From Chara braunii (taxonomy: Eukaryota > Streptophyta > Charophyceae > Charales > Characeae): a stretch of 20,481 nucleotides of DNA. The notes under the pieces were generated by a model. It had not been told where the DNA came from. It saw only the letters and a program-made list of their open reading frames with translations, and made no database searches. Below are positions 1-9,125 of this stretch, in pieces (positions within the stretch are counted from its first letter, which is position 1; the number at the start of each line of letters is the position of its first letter). Position numbers and translations under genes: made by a program. The stretch is taken from contig BFEA01000526.1 of the NCBI GenBank assembly GCA_003427395.1, positions 209,284 through 229,764 of the forward strand, read 5' to 3'.

Positions 1-81
<81 letters not shown>
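1..81. repeat. (GA)n microsatellite
   Basis: An uninterrupted GA dinucleotide tract of about 40 units opens the window and may continue beyond it. It runs straight into a G-rich stretch (81-93). A shorter copy of the same GA plus G-rich combination appears at 195-217, on the far side of a roughly 100-base non-repetitive segment. Confidence 0.98.
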
Positions 82-83
<2 letters not shown>

Positions 84-93
84 CGGGGTGGGG

Positions 94-195
94 GCTAATG
101 TGTAGCCTTTCAGTGCAGCCTTTGTGCTGCAAACACAGATGCTCGAACCCACCACACCGCAACCTTATGGTTGCGAATTGTGAGTCTCGCCTATT
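94..195 (-). repeat. tRNA-like (possible SINE) fragment between GA/G tracts
   Basis: On the minus strand this segment resembles the middle and 3' part of a class II (Leu/Ser-like) tRNA. It has an AGGCGAGACTCACAATTCGC stretch like an anticodon arm, then a 7-bp hairpin (CGCAACC/GGTTGCG, plus-strand 158-175) like a long variable arm, then GTGGGTTCGAGC like a T-arm and B box. A D-arm and a paired acceptor stem are missing, so it is not a functional tRNA. Similar GAGAGAGAG plus G-rich sequence lies on both sides (about 72-93 and 196-217), as expected for a retroposed insertion into a microsatellite. A chance resemblance remains possible. Confidence 0.35.
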
Positions 196-209
196 GAGAG
201 AGAGGGGTG

Positions 210-1000
210 GGGGGGGTCAGCAACAAGATAGTTAGATGGGCTAGTTCAGCAGCAGTGCAGCACAGATACGGCCAGAACTTCGATGGCGGGGCACAAGCCC
301 GGAGTCTGGAGGAGTTCATAGCCTTATTACAAGAAAGGTGGCATAACCCCCAGGAGGTGCAAAAGGCCACCAACCCGCTTGTGAACCTGGGATCTGGACG
401 TCGTGGACGATACGGATCCATATGCGAGGTAACTGACGTTGTTGAGAGATTAATCGTTGTCTCAGGCATGCGGTACGGCCCGCAGGTCCTCATGACCACG
501 TATCTGAGATGTCTTCTCATAGACGACAAAAATAAGTTGGTTGATGAGGCCTTCATTGAGGTACACAATATTCCATCTTTCAGCAAGAAGGCCTTAGACA
601 TTAAGGTCATGCTCGGGAATGCGCAGCAAGCGGTTGGGGATGGCAGGAAGAGGAAGATGCCCCAGGATTGAAAAAAGAAAGGCAGCCTCATGTTCGTTGA
701 CCAACTTGCCCATGATGGCAACGGGACTAAGGAAAAAAACTTCTCTGACCTTGGGTTGGCAAAGAGGGGAAGGGGGCTTAGATACCTTAGAGGGTGGTGT
801 GGTACTTCCCTTAAAAGAGAAAGCTAACGGGGCGAGAAACAAACCCTGTCCGACAGCTCACGCAAGAGTCAAGGGATAGACCAAGGCCCACTAGCATGGG
901 TCAACATGGGTCTAGAGTACTATGTGTGGCATGACCGCTATACTAGTGGCGCGTGTCTAAATTGTGGCTGATATGGGCACGCAATTTCACACTGCAAGAG
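210..1000 (+). pseudogene. Ty3/gypsy gag remnant with zinc knuckle
   Basis: The open stretch to 671 reads like the capsid part of a plant Ty3/gypsy Gag: helical, with segments such as LEEFIALLQERW, TDVVERLIVVSGMRYGPQVL and EVHNIPSFSKKALDI. There is no ATG at its 5' end; reading begins inside the G-rich tract, so the N-terminus is missing. In the same frame, after several stops, a CCHC knuckle lies at 954-995 (C-x2-C-x4-H-x4-C) with a TGA inside it at 969-971. Gag would package element RNA in virus-like particles. This copy cannot make a full protein. Assignment rests on motif resemblance and on the protease and RT remains that follow in the expected order. Confidence 0.7.
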
Positions 1001-1312
1001 TAAGTTTGACAACACGAAGATCATATCCACAGTTGTGATTGTGAGACCTTCAACCTCGGTGGGTGCTTCTACGAAAACTTCCTAGGAAACATATCGGGCC
1101 AGTAGAAGTATTAGTTGCTTCTATTCGGGCTGAAGTAGCAGCCTCACCCTCTCCACTTCAAATAATGATCGAGGTTATTGACTCTATGATCGCCCCGTAG
1201 ACAAATCCTGACCAATCTATATTATGTACGATGGATGTGTCTGAGGCCTTAAAGGAGTTAGACAATGAGTGCTTAGACTCCTAAGTTAGAGAATGACCCA
1301 CATGATTCCTAG

Positions 1313-1790
1313 GTGATGATGAATAGAGGTCATAGGGGTGACCATTTTGTGGTAGAAGTCGATATAGGTGGCCATAAAGTTGGATCATTTGCAGACATTG
1401 ACTCTACGTGGAATTTCATCAGTCGTGCTTGTGTGGATAGGTTGCGCTTAGGGGACCAAGTGCAACGGCTTAGCAGATCTGTGGCATCCACCTGAGCCAA
1501 CAAACACTTCATGGTTGTCACAGACTATGTCAAGGATGTAGTTTGTACCTTCTCTTACGGAGGAGGGAGACTAACACACAAGATCTCATTCCTGGTGAGC
1601 GATGAACTTCCATTTGATATGTTGCTAGGAATGTACTACTTCGAAGTAGCAAAGCCTCAGTTTGACTGAGATAGGAAGGTGATGCTACACCAATTGTCAA
1701 ATGGGAGGACCATTACTCTGCAAAAATACAAGCCTAGCATACTAGTCGAGACCTATGGTTACATGTATGCGTCAACTTTCTATAATTAAT
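1313..1790 (+). pseudogene. Ty3/gypsy aspartic protease remnant
   Basis: The reading frame gives a retropepsin-like region: a beta-strand pair (HFVVEVDIGGHKVGSF), then the active-site area where family members have D-S/T-G followed by a NFIS-type stretch. Here it reads IDSTWNFISRACVDRL, so the catalytic Gly is Thr. The C-terminal flap and ILG-like part follows (LVSDELPFDMLLGMYY). In-frame TGA codons at 1493-1495 and 1667-1669, and stops beyond 1780, break it. The order gag-protease-RT and the spacing match a Ty3/gypsy polyprotein. The altered active site and stops show it is non-functional. Confidence 0.75.
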
Positions 1791-2545
1791 ATAAGCAAAA
1801 TTAGGAAGAGGTTATGTACTTAGTTTTTGTCTCAAGACAAGGTGAGGCGGTTAAAACACCCCTAGAGATAGAAGAAGTCGTTGCGAGATATCCTGACCTT
1901 TTTTAGAAGTTCAGCGGCATATTCACGAGGGAGGTTATCCATGCTATTGAAGTCATTCCAAGTAGCAAACTGCCTAGAGGACGGATTTACAGGATGTGTC
2001 CTGCGAAGTTAGATGACCTTTTGGATCGAGTGCAGGGATGCCGGTACTTCATAAAGATAAATTTTGAAGTCAGGATACCATCAAATTGCAATTTGACCTG
2101 AGGATCGGTACAAAATCGTCTTTCAGACCAGGTACAGTCTATATGAGTTTGTGGTGAAGCCTTTCAGTCTTTCCAATGCTCCTAGGACATTCCAACACAC
2201 TATGAATAAGATCTTTCATGACTACTTCGACAAGTTTATCATCGTGTACCTTGACGATACCCTCTTCTTTAGTAGGACTGTCAAGGACCATGCTAAGGCG
2301 GCTAAGCCCGTTGAGATCGTATTGAGTCTCTAGCACCAACACCATACAAGATCAACTTGGAAAAATGTAAATTTGGTTGCACCAAGATCTTGTACTTGGG
2401 TCATGAGATCGCCGTGGATGGATTGAGGCCAGATGATACGATGATAATCAACGTATGTGACTAGCCCAGACCGCAGTTTATGGCTGAGGTCAGGTCGTTC
2501 TTGGGGATGACGAGCTGCTCGTCCATTTGTGAAGAATTATAATAC
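1791..2545 (+). pseudogene. Ty3/gypsy reverse transcriptase remnant, internally deleted
   Basis: The first part continues the protease frame through the linker that leads into gypsy RT (VIHAIEVIPSSKLPRGRIYR) and then jumps directly from the LD-DLL region to DRVQGCRYF. The fingers with motifs 1 and 2 (roughly 50 residues in intact relatives) are missing, probably lost by recombination between two DDLL-like segments. After a frameshift near 2065 the palm is readable in another frame: SGYHQI, LYEFVV..PF.LSNAPRTFQ, then the catalytic IVYLDD at about 2241-2258. Connection-like sequence (YLGHEI.VDGLRPD, SFLGMT) runs to about 2540. No RNase H or integrase follows, and the rest was probably lost or displaced. 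No LTR was recognised. Confidence 0.85.
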
Positions 2546-2654
2546 ATGGTAGTTCATATTAACCTTAAACATATTGAACATATTAACCTTGAGCAATAAT
2601 TGAAGTTTGAACCATCTATCCCTCTCAGTTTTTTTTCCTTATCCTTATTACTAT
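2546..2654. other. Short AT-rich junction, nothing recognised
   Basis: This is the junction between the gypsy RT remnant and the first copy of the inverted-repeat element family. It contains a small internal repetition (ATATTAACCTTAAACATATTGAACATATTAACC type) and no coding signal. Confidence 0.6.
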
Positions 2655-2810
2655 GGCATCTAGGCTACTCGTCGGGCCACCCAGGTCACCTTGTTTGTCT
2701 GTGCTCGCTGTGCAAGGGTCATAGAAAGTCCCAAAAAAAACAAAATAATAATTAAAAAAATCCTAATTACTGGAGTAGCCTATGACCATTTGCCCAACCT
2801 AGAAAAATAA
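2655..2810 (+). mobile_element. Rearranged copy of the CTAGGCTACC-end element
   Basis: It begins with CTAGGCTACTCG at 2660 and has the family's G/C-rich head (GGGCCACCCAGGTCACC), the AAGGGTC...GTCCC stretch and an A-rich run. It then jumps to the family's other end in reversed sense (ACTGGAGTAGCC, 2769-2780; TGACCATTTGCCCAACC, 2783-2799). The middle of the element is missing, so this looks like a deleted or recombined copy. Confidence 0.6.
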
Positions 2811-2840
2811 TGATAATAATAATAATAATAATAATAATCA
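2805..2840. repeat. (TAA)n microsatellite
   Basis: A run of AAT/TAA trinucleotides with slight interruptions immediately precedes the full-length inverted-repeat element that starts at 2845. After the element the sequence resumes as ATAATAATT, suggesting insertion into this tract. Confidence 0.9.
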
Positions 2841-2844
2841 TCAT

Positions 2845-3121
2845 CTAGGCTACCATCCAGGCCGCTGGGATCCTGGATGCCAGCCCGTGCAAGGATCAAG
2901 GAAGGTCCCAGCAAAAAAAAAATAAAATCCAAAAACTCCAAAAAACAACTATGTTATGCAGAAAAATAAACTGAACAACTTTTGTCGGAGGTTTACATGA
3001 AAATTCTTCACCAAATTTAAAATTAAAAAATAAAATTTAAAATTATTTTTTTTTATTTTTATTTTTTTTAATTTTTTTGGCCTGGCCGAGAAAGTGACCC
3101 CGGACCACTCTGGTAGCCTAG
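2845..3121 (+). mobile_element. MITE-like element, full-length copy 1 (277 bp)
   Basis: The copy starts CTAGGCTACCA and ends TGGTAGCCTAG, an 11-bp terminal inverted repeat. Its order is: G/C-rich head, GTGCAAGGATCAAGGAAGGT, an A-run, an ACTATGTTATGCAGAAAAAT motif, CTGAACAACTTTTG, ATTCTTCACCAAATTT, an A/T-rich block, then GAGAAAGTGACCCCGGACC before the closing repeat. There is no coding capacity. Such size and ends fit a non-autonomous DNA transposon, but no transposase source was seen and the target duplication cannot be resolved in the flanking TAA repeat. Confidence 0.75.
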
Positions 3122-3140
3122 ATAATAATTGTATTTTTAA

Positions 3141-3364
3141 TAGGCTACCAGCCGGGCTGTCCGGGTCACTCTATTTTCCTGGGTGGCCCGACTATGCAAA
3201 GACCAAAAAAGGTCCTAGACCAAAAAAAAAAAAAAAAAAAAAACTCTGAAAAAACTATATTATGCAGAAAAATAAATTGAACAACTTTTACCGCAGGGTC
3301 AAAACAATTTTTTTTACCAAATTTAAAATAAAAATTTTAATTCAAAATTTTATTTATTTATTTA
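3141..3364 (+). mobile_element. MITE-like element, copy lacking its 3' end
   Basis: It opens with TAGGCTACCAGCCGGGC and carries the same internal order, including a 22-base A run (3222-3243) and TTATGCAGAAAAATAAATTG. Its terminal block is replaced by a TTTA-rich stretch, and the next copy begins at 3365. Confidence 0.7.
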
Positions 3365-3628
3365 CTAGGCTACCAGCCGGGCCGCCCGGGTCGCGGGTGG
3401 CCAGCCCGTGCAAGGATGTCCCAGCAAAAAAAAAAATAAAAAAAAATCCAAAACATCCGAAAAAAAAACTATGTTATGGAGAAAAATAAATTGAACACCT
3501 TTTGCCTCAGGGTCACATCAAAATTCTTCACCAAAATTAAAATAAAAATTAAAAATTAAAAATATTTTTTTATTTTTATTTTTTTGGCCCGGTCGAGCAA
3601 GTGACCTCGGGCCACTCTGGTAGCCTAG
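3365..3628 (+). mobile_element. MITE-like element, full-length copy 2 (264 bp)
   Basis: The ends are a perfect 12-bp inverted repeat, CTAGGCTACCAG and CTGGTAGCCTAG. The internal order is the same as in copy 1. TTTA repeats lie on both sides, so the element appears to sit inside a TTTA microsatellite and its target duplication is masked. Confidence 0.8.
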
Positions 3629-3629
3629 T

Positions 3630-3668
<39 letters not shown>
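3629..3668. repeat. (TTTA)n microsatellite
   Basis: About ten TTTA units directly follow the closing inverted repeat of the element at 3365-3628. The same tetranucleotide precedes that element. Confidence 0.95.
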
Positions 3669-3670
<2 letters not shown>

Positions 3671-3937
3671 AAAAACACCCCTTTCAATGTTATTGCTGCT
3701 GATAAGAGCAGACAGCACTACCACCGGAGGAGAGGCTCCATCTATTGGTGGGGAGCATCACCTGCTGGAAATCGGGTCCAGCGTCCCATTATTTTTTTAA
3801 TTTTTTTGGGGCCCAATTGGGTAAGTGAACCCGGGTCACTCTAGTAGCCTAGTATTTTTTGTTTTAAATTTCGTAAATAATTTCGATGTAATCCTGAGGC
3901 AAAACTTATCCAGTCCATTTTTCTACACAACGTGATT

Positions 3938-3974
<37 letters not shown>

Positions 3975-4229
3975 GGACATTTTGTGGTTATTGCATGGTC
4001 GGGCAACCCAGATAAACAAGGTGACCCGAACAACCCGACTAGTAGACTAGAAAAATTATGGAAAAAAAAAATGCAAAAAAATAAATTGAACAATTTTTGC
4101 CGCAAGGTCACATCCAATTTTTTTACCAAATATAAACTAAAATTAATTAAATTAAAAATAATTTTCTCTTTGATTTTTTTTTTTTGCCCGACTGGGCAAG
4201 TGTTTGTGTGTCACTCTGTTAACCTAGTA
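3669..4229. mobile_element. Nested fragments of the CTAGGCTACC-end element
   Basis: Three partial copies lie end to end. About 3790-3852 is a 3' end fragment (AAGTGAACCCGGGTCACT, CTAGTAGCCTAG). About 3853-4050 is an inverted fragment that ends CCCGACTAGTAGACTAG and includes a 32-base T run (3939-3970). 4051-4227 is the 3' two thirds of a plus-sense copy ending TCACTCTGTTAACCTAG. Before them, 3669-3789 is unrelated sequence containing GGAAATCGGGTCCAGCGTCC, a motif that recurs at about 16,268-16,289. Open frames here are products of the A/T runs, not genes. Confidence 0.6.
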
Positions 4230-5215
4230 CGGCATGCAAAAAAACGAACTAATGCAGATGTAAAAAATTTCAGTTTTGCTTAGCACTGCGAGCCATTTTG
4301 GTCAGTAGGTCGAACCCATGTTAGCGCAAAACATAATAGGTAGGAAAGCAACAAATGGTTTAAGTTGTGGTTAGATTTTTACGTACTAAAGTGAGATTTA
4401 TTATCTAACTAAGGTAAATGTTAGTTACCTTCGGTTTTCAATCAATGTTGTTTGTAATATAGAATTGCGTTGCCACTTGTATGCACCCTCGTGCGAGTAC
4501 GAATTCGTACTCCTGTACTCGTACACTACTCGTACACTAGGAGCCCCGTATGACTATTTTATCCGATATTGTTTTTATTATTTTTCTCAAAATCTAATAA
4601 GAATCTGCAGATGATGCTCAACCAAATGTTGCTTGTTTTGTGTTGCTTCATGACATATGTCTTTTTCGAATTTTTTAAATAACTTTTGTTTTCTTTACGG
4701 AGGCGTAAAAGACGTACATGTTCTCATACAAGTTCCCGCACAGACATTACTTGTACGTTTCGTACGGAAAAACCTAGTACGTGTATGTTATGCAACGTAC
4801 ATATGAAATTTCATAGATTATCGAGGACTTAGCTCAATGAAAACCAACAAAACAATGTTATAACATTGTGACCAACTAAGTAAAGTAAACTTTTGCACGC
4901 CTTTTGCAAAGTCTTTTGGGGGTTTCTTTAGACAAGTTTGAATTTGGATTTTGTTTTCAGTCTTTGCCCCTCTATATTTTTGGTTTGAGATTCAATTTGC
5001 ATGTTGAGGTCAATTAGGTTAGTAGGTTATTGTTTCAATGTGTGGTTCTCAAAGTTATATATTTGACTTTTGAACTTATTCCATATCAATCAATTGTATC
5101 ATGTGGGTGAGCTAGAAGTAGATGAATTGTGATATTTCTTTCCACTTTTCTTTTCCTCTCGGTTACGAGAGTGTCTTCCCTGACAAATTTTTAGGAGTTT
5201 GGAAAAACAACCACT
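4230..5215. other. Gene-free stretch with CGTAC-rich palindromes
   Basis: No coding region was recognised. The notable part is 4490-4800, unusually rich in GTAC/CGTAC. It holds a perfect 18-bp palindrome (GAGTACGAATTCGTACTC, 4495-4512) and a direct 11-bp tandem pair (ACTCGTACACT, 4517-4538), followed by scattered CGTACG-type words up to 4800. Confidence 0.6.
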
Positions 5216-5218
5216 TCA

Positions 5219-5277
5219 TTGATAAATCCGATTGGCGACGGTCGTTTCGTTTCGACCATCCGAAAAGGTCGGAGGCC
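5219..5277 (-). repeat. Short dispersed repeat, copy A
   Basis: This segment, from TTGATAAATCCGAT to AAGGTCGGAGGCC, matches the reverse complement of 15,521-15,578 at roughly 85 percent identity by eye, sharing GTCGTTTCGTTTCG in the middle. It lies within an 86-codon open frame (5122-5382) that has no recognisable domain and that I do not call as a gene. Confidence 0.7.
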
Positions 5278-5428
5278 CACCCGAGGCCCGCTATTTTCCC
5301 AAGCGGCAAAGGTACCAGTGGTTTAATGCGCAAAGATAAAATAAAATATTCAAATCATGGTTCATATGCTCAAACATCTTAGTCTTTCTATTTTTCCTCT
5401 CTCTCTTTAACGCTTTGTTTTTTTTCTT

Positions 5429-5822
5429 GTTTTTCTCATCTTAACTCTCCTTTGCATGCTTGCAACCTTCTACGATCGCTTCCCTGGTTAATTTTCATTA
5501 CTTATTTCTTATAAAGTGATATTTAAATTGTCCAATTACAATTTTCCCTCATCTTTTGTTATGTCATTAGATCCTCGATATAGTTGGCAAAAGTAGACAA
5601 TTTTATTTCTTCCTGATAGGCAACTTTTTTTTTTTTTTTTCCCCTCATCTTAACACTTTTTTACATGCTTGCAACCTTCTACCATCACTTCCATTGATAA
5701 TTTTTGCCACTTATTTCTTATAAAGTGACATTTAAATGCCCCCCTCCTCTTTTGTTATGTCATTAGGTTTTCGATATAGTTGATAAAAGTCAAAGACACA
5801 ATTTTCATTTCCTCCGCATGGG
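5429..5822 (+). repeat. 208-bp imperfect direct tandem repeat, two copies
   Basis: The two copies (about 5429-5626 and 5637-5822) share in order CATCTTAAC, GCATGCTTGCAACCTTCTAC, GATAATTTT-like, ACTTATTTCTTATAAAGTGA, CATTTAAA/TATTTAAA, CTTTTGTTATGTCATTAG, TCGATATAGTTG and TTTATTTC/TTCATTTC. They are offset by about 208 bases. There is no coding potential; this is an old local duplication. Confidence 0.8.
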
Positions 5823-6955
5823 TTACTCATGGTCTCATCGTATTCGTAACATATATTAAAAACCTCACCATTATAGTTGTTACCAACCTACTGTTGCCAA
5901 TGGATATGAGGATGTTTAAAGATCATCATTGGTTTGACCATTAAGAAAACAATCATTCAAGCCTTGCTTGTAAAATGGCGAGAATACCATCTAAAGTCAT
6001 AATCAAGAAAATACTAGATGCCACCTTCCTGAGCTACAACTATAAGCTCTCTCGAATGTGAAGTATTCAATAATTTTGCTAGAGGCCGGTAGATTCTCCA
6101 TAATATCAACCCCTTTCTCAACATCGTCGGCCCATGAGGAACACTAGATATAAAATGATCAACCTTATTTTTATTAGCTTTTAGTATTCCCATAGGTGTC
6201 TGAACAATTTCATGTTTAAGAATTGATTCACTATTCGACTTGCTTTATGATTCTAAGTATGAGATCAACTTGGTTATGACTTGAACGAACTAAGAATAAT
6301 GACATAACCGTGGTGCAGTTTTTAATATGCATGAATACATTTATAACACATAGATCTAGGATGTTTGTAGTATGATCACTATTGAAATAAACATGTAGTA
6401 GAAAATATGATTCCTTTACGATGAGACGAGAAACTTCAATGCAAAAATATGAAACAAACGTTCTATGTGACTCACTGTCCACAAGGGTGAAAAAAAATTC
6501 AGTATCATCATGAAGGCTAATTGGTAAAAACAACATGCATGATGCTGCACCATAATACATGTTTATCTTAATGATGATTCAGACTATAAACATCCTTTAT
6601 CTATATGTTGTAAATACATTTATTCATATTCATACGTACACACGTCGACATTTTATGTCATAAACATTTTTTATGACGTTGTTCTATGTTGTTCTGTTTC
6701 TGCCCATACATCTTGAGCCCGTTAAATATTAATAAGGAGGTTGGTTACATATAGCTCGCTACAATCATTCGATATCTTAAACTATGTACTCACTCCATCC
6801 TTTTATTACAAACTATATTTATTGACTCAACAATGCTCGAAAGGTAAGTCCATAATGTCCAATGTAACCCTTGAGGCTCTCCATATCCGAGAAAACTTAC
6901 TACTTAGACAAATTGTGTGTACCCAACCGTAATCCTCTCCGAACTCTCTTCTTGA
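5823..6955. other. Gene-free stretch, nothing assigned
   Basis: Moderately AT-rich sequence with only short open frames. A 109-codon minus-strand frame (6231-6560) shows no recognisable motif, no compositional bias and no neighbouring gene structure, so I do not call it. The last 100-200 bases may be the degraded upstream part of the integrase remnant that follows. Confidence 0.5.
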
Positions 6956-6959
6956 ATGT

Positions 6960-7265
6960 GACACATGATCAACACTTAAGCTTCGGAAAAAAATTGTGAA
7001 GCCTACTGCATAAATTTGATTGGCCTAGTATGAACAAACCTACTCAGAAATTCGTGGTTGAATGTGAGGATTGTCAATAGATCAAGGTCCATATGGAAAA
7101 ACCCCGGCCTGCTCAAACCTCTCTTCATTCCTTCCAGTTCTGGTGCGTTAGTCTCCATTGACTTCATGGACATGATAAATATTAGTAAGAGAGGGTATTC
7201 GCAAGTCTTGATGACCGTTGACACAAGAAAATCAGCAAGATCATGTGAGAGAAAATGAAAATTCT
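6960..7265 (+). pseudogene. Ty3/gypsy integrase remnant
   Basis: The N-terminal zinc-binding region is readable in one frame from 6964: HDQHLSFGKKL, stop, SLLHKFDWPSMNK, then CEDCQ at 7063-7077 followed by a TAG. This is the H-H-C-C arrangement of retroviral-type integrases with the typical F-x-WP and CE-x-CQ words. After a frameshift near 7095-7110 the start of the catalytic core follows (LLKPLFIPS, SIDFMDMI, SKRGYSQVLMTVD), including the first catalytic Asp. It then degenerates, and the second Asp and Glu are not visible. It could be the displaced 3' part of the gypsy copy at 210-2545 or a different copy; order and strand allow both. Confidence 0.85.
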
Positions 7266-7269
7266 TTGT

Positions 7270-7600
7270 CACATCAAGGCCACAAAATGAACAAACAGAT
7301 CATAGAACTATTGTCACTGTAGTTATCTATTTCTCTCATTTCTGAAGATGAGATCATATTCATAGATCAAACAATAATTAGTTTAATGTACCCTGGTCCT
7401 TTAGTGAGTCTGCATGGTGCAGACGTGTACTTTAGAAGAGGTCTATTGTGGCCTATATTTGATGGCTATGCTCAAGTCTTGAGTCTACTTTACTCAAGAT
7501 ATTTGTCCTCCTAAAAAAGATCCTTTCTTCCGCTATGGCCAACACTGTCGCTGTTGTGATTAAGTTGAGAGCATCGATTAAGCCCACTTCATCTGAACTC
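7270..7600. other. Gene-free stretch
   Basis: Sequence after the integrase remnant. It may include its degraded continuation, but I could not recognise further integrase, chromodomain or LTR sequence. Confidence 0.5.
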
Positions 7601-8260
7601 ACTCAAACTAGAAATTTAACTTAGTAACATCGGGCTCACTGAGACCGAAATAAGAACCGGATTGATGTTTTCCCTTAAAACCACACTCAGATATGATGTT
7701 AACGATGAACTGAACTTGCTGAGTTGAAATAATTTCACTGAAAGTCTGAAACTGAAAATTGAACCCATTTATATCGAGTTCGACAGAGTTTGAATTCACA
7801 GGGACTAAATTGATCATGCGGAAAATTATTTTTATTTACAGATATTGCACTTAATTTACAAAGACTCAACTCACTTACGTTGATATAAGTTTACTGGATT
7901 AGGTTAATTTCACCGGAACTGAACGGACTTCACTGAATCTTGATTGAAATTATTGAGACTGAATTCATTACATGGAGTCTGAATTAAATTATCTGAAACT
8001 AAACTGAGTTTATCGAGTCGAAAGTGAAACTGTTGAAAATAGACTGATTACAACTTGAATGATTGAACTCATTGAAACTGATATGAAACTGCTCTGAGAC
8101 TTTGCTCAAATCTTATATAAAAACTGCTCATAGATTTTGCTAAAATCTGATATGGAATTTGCCTTGAAATTTCACTGAAATCTGATATGAAAAATGCTTT
8201 GAGCTGTTACTGAAATTTGCTAGGAGAACTGCACCGAAATTGACAATGAGGACTTCACCG
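7600..8260. repeat. ACTGA-rich degenerate satellite
   Basis: The whole stretch is dense in ACTGA, CTGAAA and TTGAAA words. The clearest part, 8073-8212, is four consecutive 35-base units. Three of them begin AAATCT(G/T)ATAT at 8108, 8143 and 8178, and all carry a TGC and a final TTGC or ACTG block. The upstream part looks like older, more divergent copies of the same kind of unit. No gene is present. Confidence 0.7.
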
Positions 8261-8720
8261 AACTCCTTATATGTATGTTTTTTTTACTTGCTTTGTGTTT
8301 TCTGAACTTAAATAGTTTTTGAATTGAAATCAAGAATTCGCTAAGACATGCACCTTACTGAGTTCTATACTGAACCGCAACTGAAAATTCAAAAAAATAA
8401 CATTGATACTGTTTATCCGGATTTGACATTTTCCTCTTGTTGCAACCCATTCGAATACAATCGTCAGGTTTGGTTGAGCGCCTTTTCGTTAGACTGAGTT
8501 TGCACTGTGGTTAGAGAAGACAACCAACGTTTTTTTATATTTGGGTCACTTATTTCTAATATGTTCTCGTTCTCCGTGCACACATGACTTTTTTTACTTA
8601 GCACAAAAGTGCTACCTAATTAATAGTATGTACTGACTTTAAAAATGTCTTGTTATGCCTCTAATTACTATGGTAACCCTGCTTCACATGAGTAACAACC
8701 TGGTATAGGGTACTTGGATA
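8261..8720. other. Gene-free stretch
   Basis: Plain AT-rich sequence between two tandem-repeat systems, with no recognisable coding, RNA or mobile feature. Confidence 0.5.
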
Positions 8721-9125
8721 GAGCAGGAATGTCCAACGCTTATGTTGCTCGTTCGATTACAGTCCAGGGTGCAACTCTGCGTAGCGTCTATTCAAATAGA
8801 GGAGATGATATGTGCAACTCCGTGTAGTGTTTGTTCAAATAAAGCAGAGGGTGCAACTTTGCGTTGCCCGTATTCAAATATAGCACAGGAATGCCGCTTG
8901 TGCACTCCTTGTTCGAATAGTGCACGGGGATGCGGTCTTCACTTCTCTCCATTCTCACTGTAGAGCGTAACATATATCACCTTCAATCGTTATTAATTTA
9001 AATAAAATAATAAATAAAAATAAACTCATGTATCGGTGACCATGCCGCTAAGCACTCAATCAACCTTCACTTAGGGTTGTCGAGTGTTGCCCATCATCAC
9101 TGTGATCAAACTGCAGTTCATGTCA
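8721..9125 (+). repeat. Higher-order repeat unit 1 (39-bp array plus core)
   Basis: 8721-8958 is six units of about 39 bases (starts near 8721, 8761, 8800, 8842, 8881, 8920). They share CAGGGTGCAACT-like and TTGTTCAAATAG-like blocks. An A/T-rich spacer follows, then a core with CAACCTTCACTTAGGGTTGT at about 9060-9080. Because 39 is a multiple of three, one frame stays open across the array and yields cysteine-containing 13-residue repeats; I regard that as a by-product. The same order recurs about 392-395 bases later. Confidence 0.75.

Noticed and set aside
191-721. 176-codon minus-strand open frame
   Set aside because: It lies antisense to the gag remnant. The plus-strand reading has Gag-like motifs and a downstream zinc knuckle, protease and RT in order.
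3936-4283. Open frames rich in Phe/Lys across A/T runs
   Set aside because: Produced by poly-T and inverted-repeat element copies; similar frames occur in the other copies.
5122-5382. 86-codon plus-strand frame
   Set aside because: No recognised domain and it overlaps a dispersed non-coding repeat.
6231-6560. 109-codon minus-strand frame
   Set aside because: No motif, no homologous neighbour, and the length is plausible by chance in this composition.
8721-8958. CRISPR-like array
   Set aside because: The units are contiguous tandem repeats without unique spacers, and the genome is eukaryotic.
8742-8963. 73-codon frame with Cys-containing 13-residue repeats
   Set aside because: The 39-bp tandem repeat explains both openness and periodicity; no start context or partner gene is seen.
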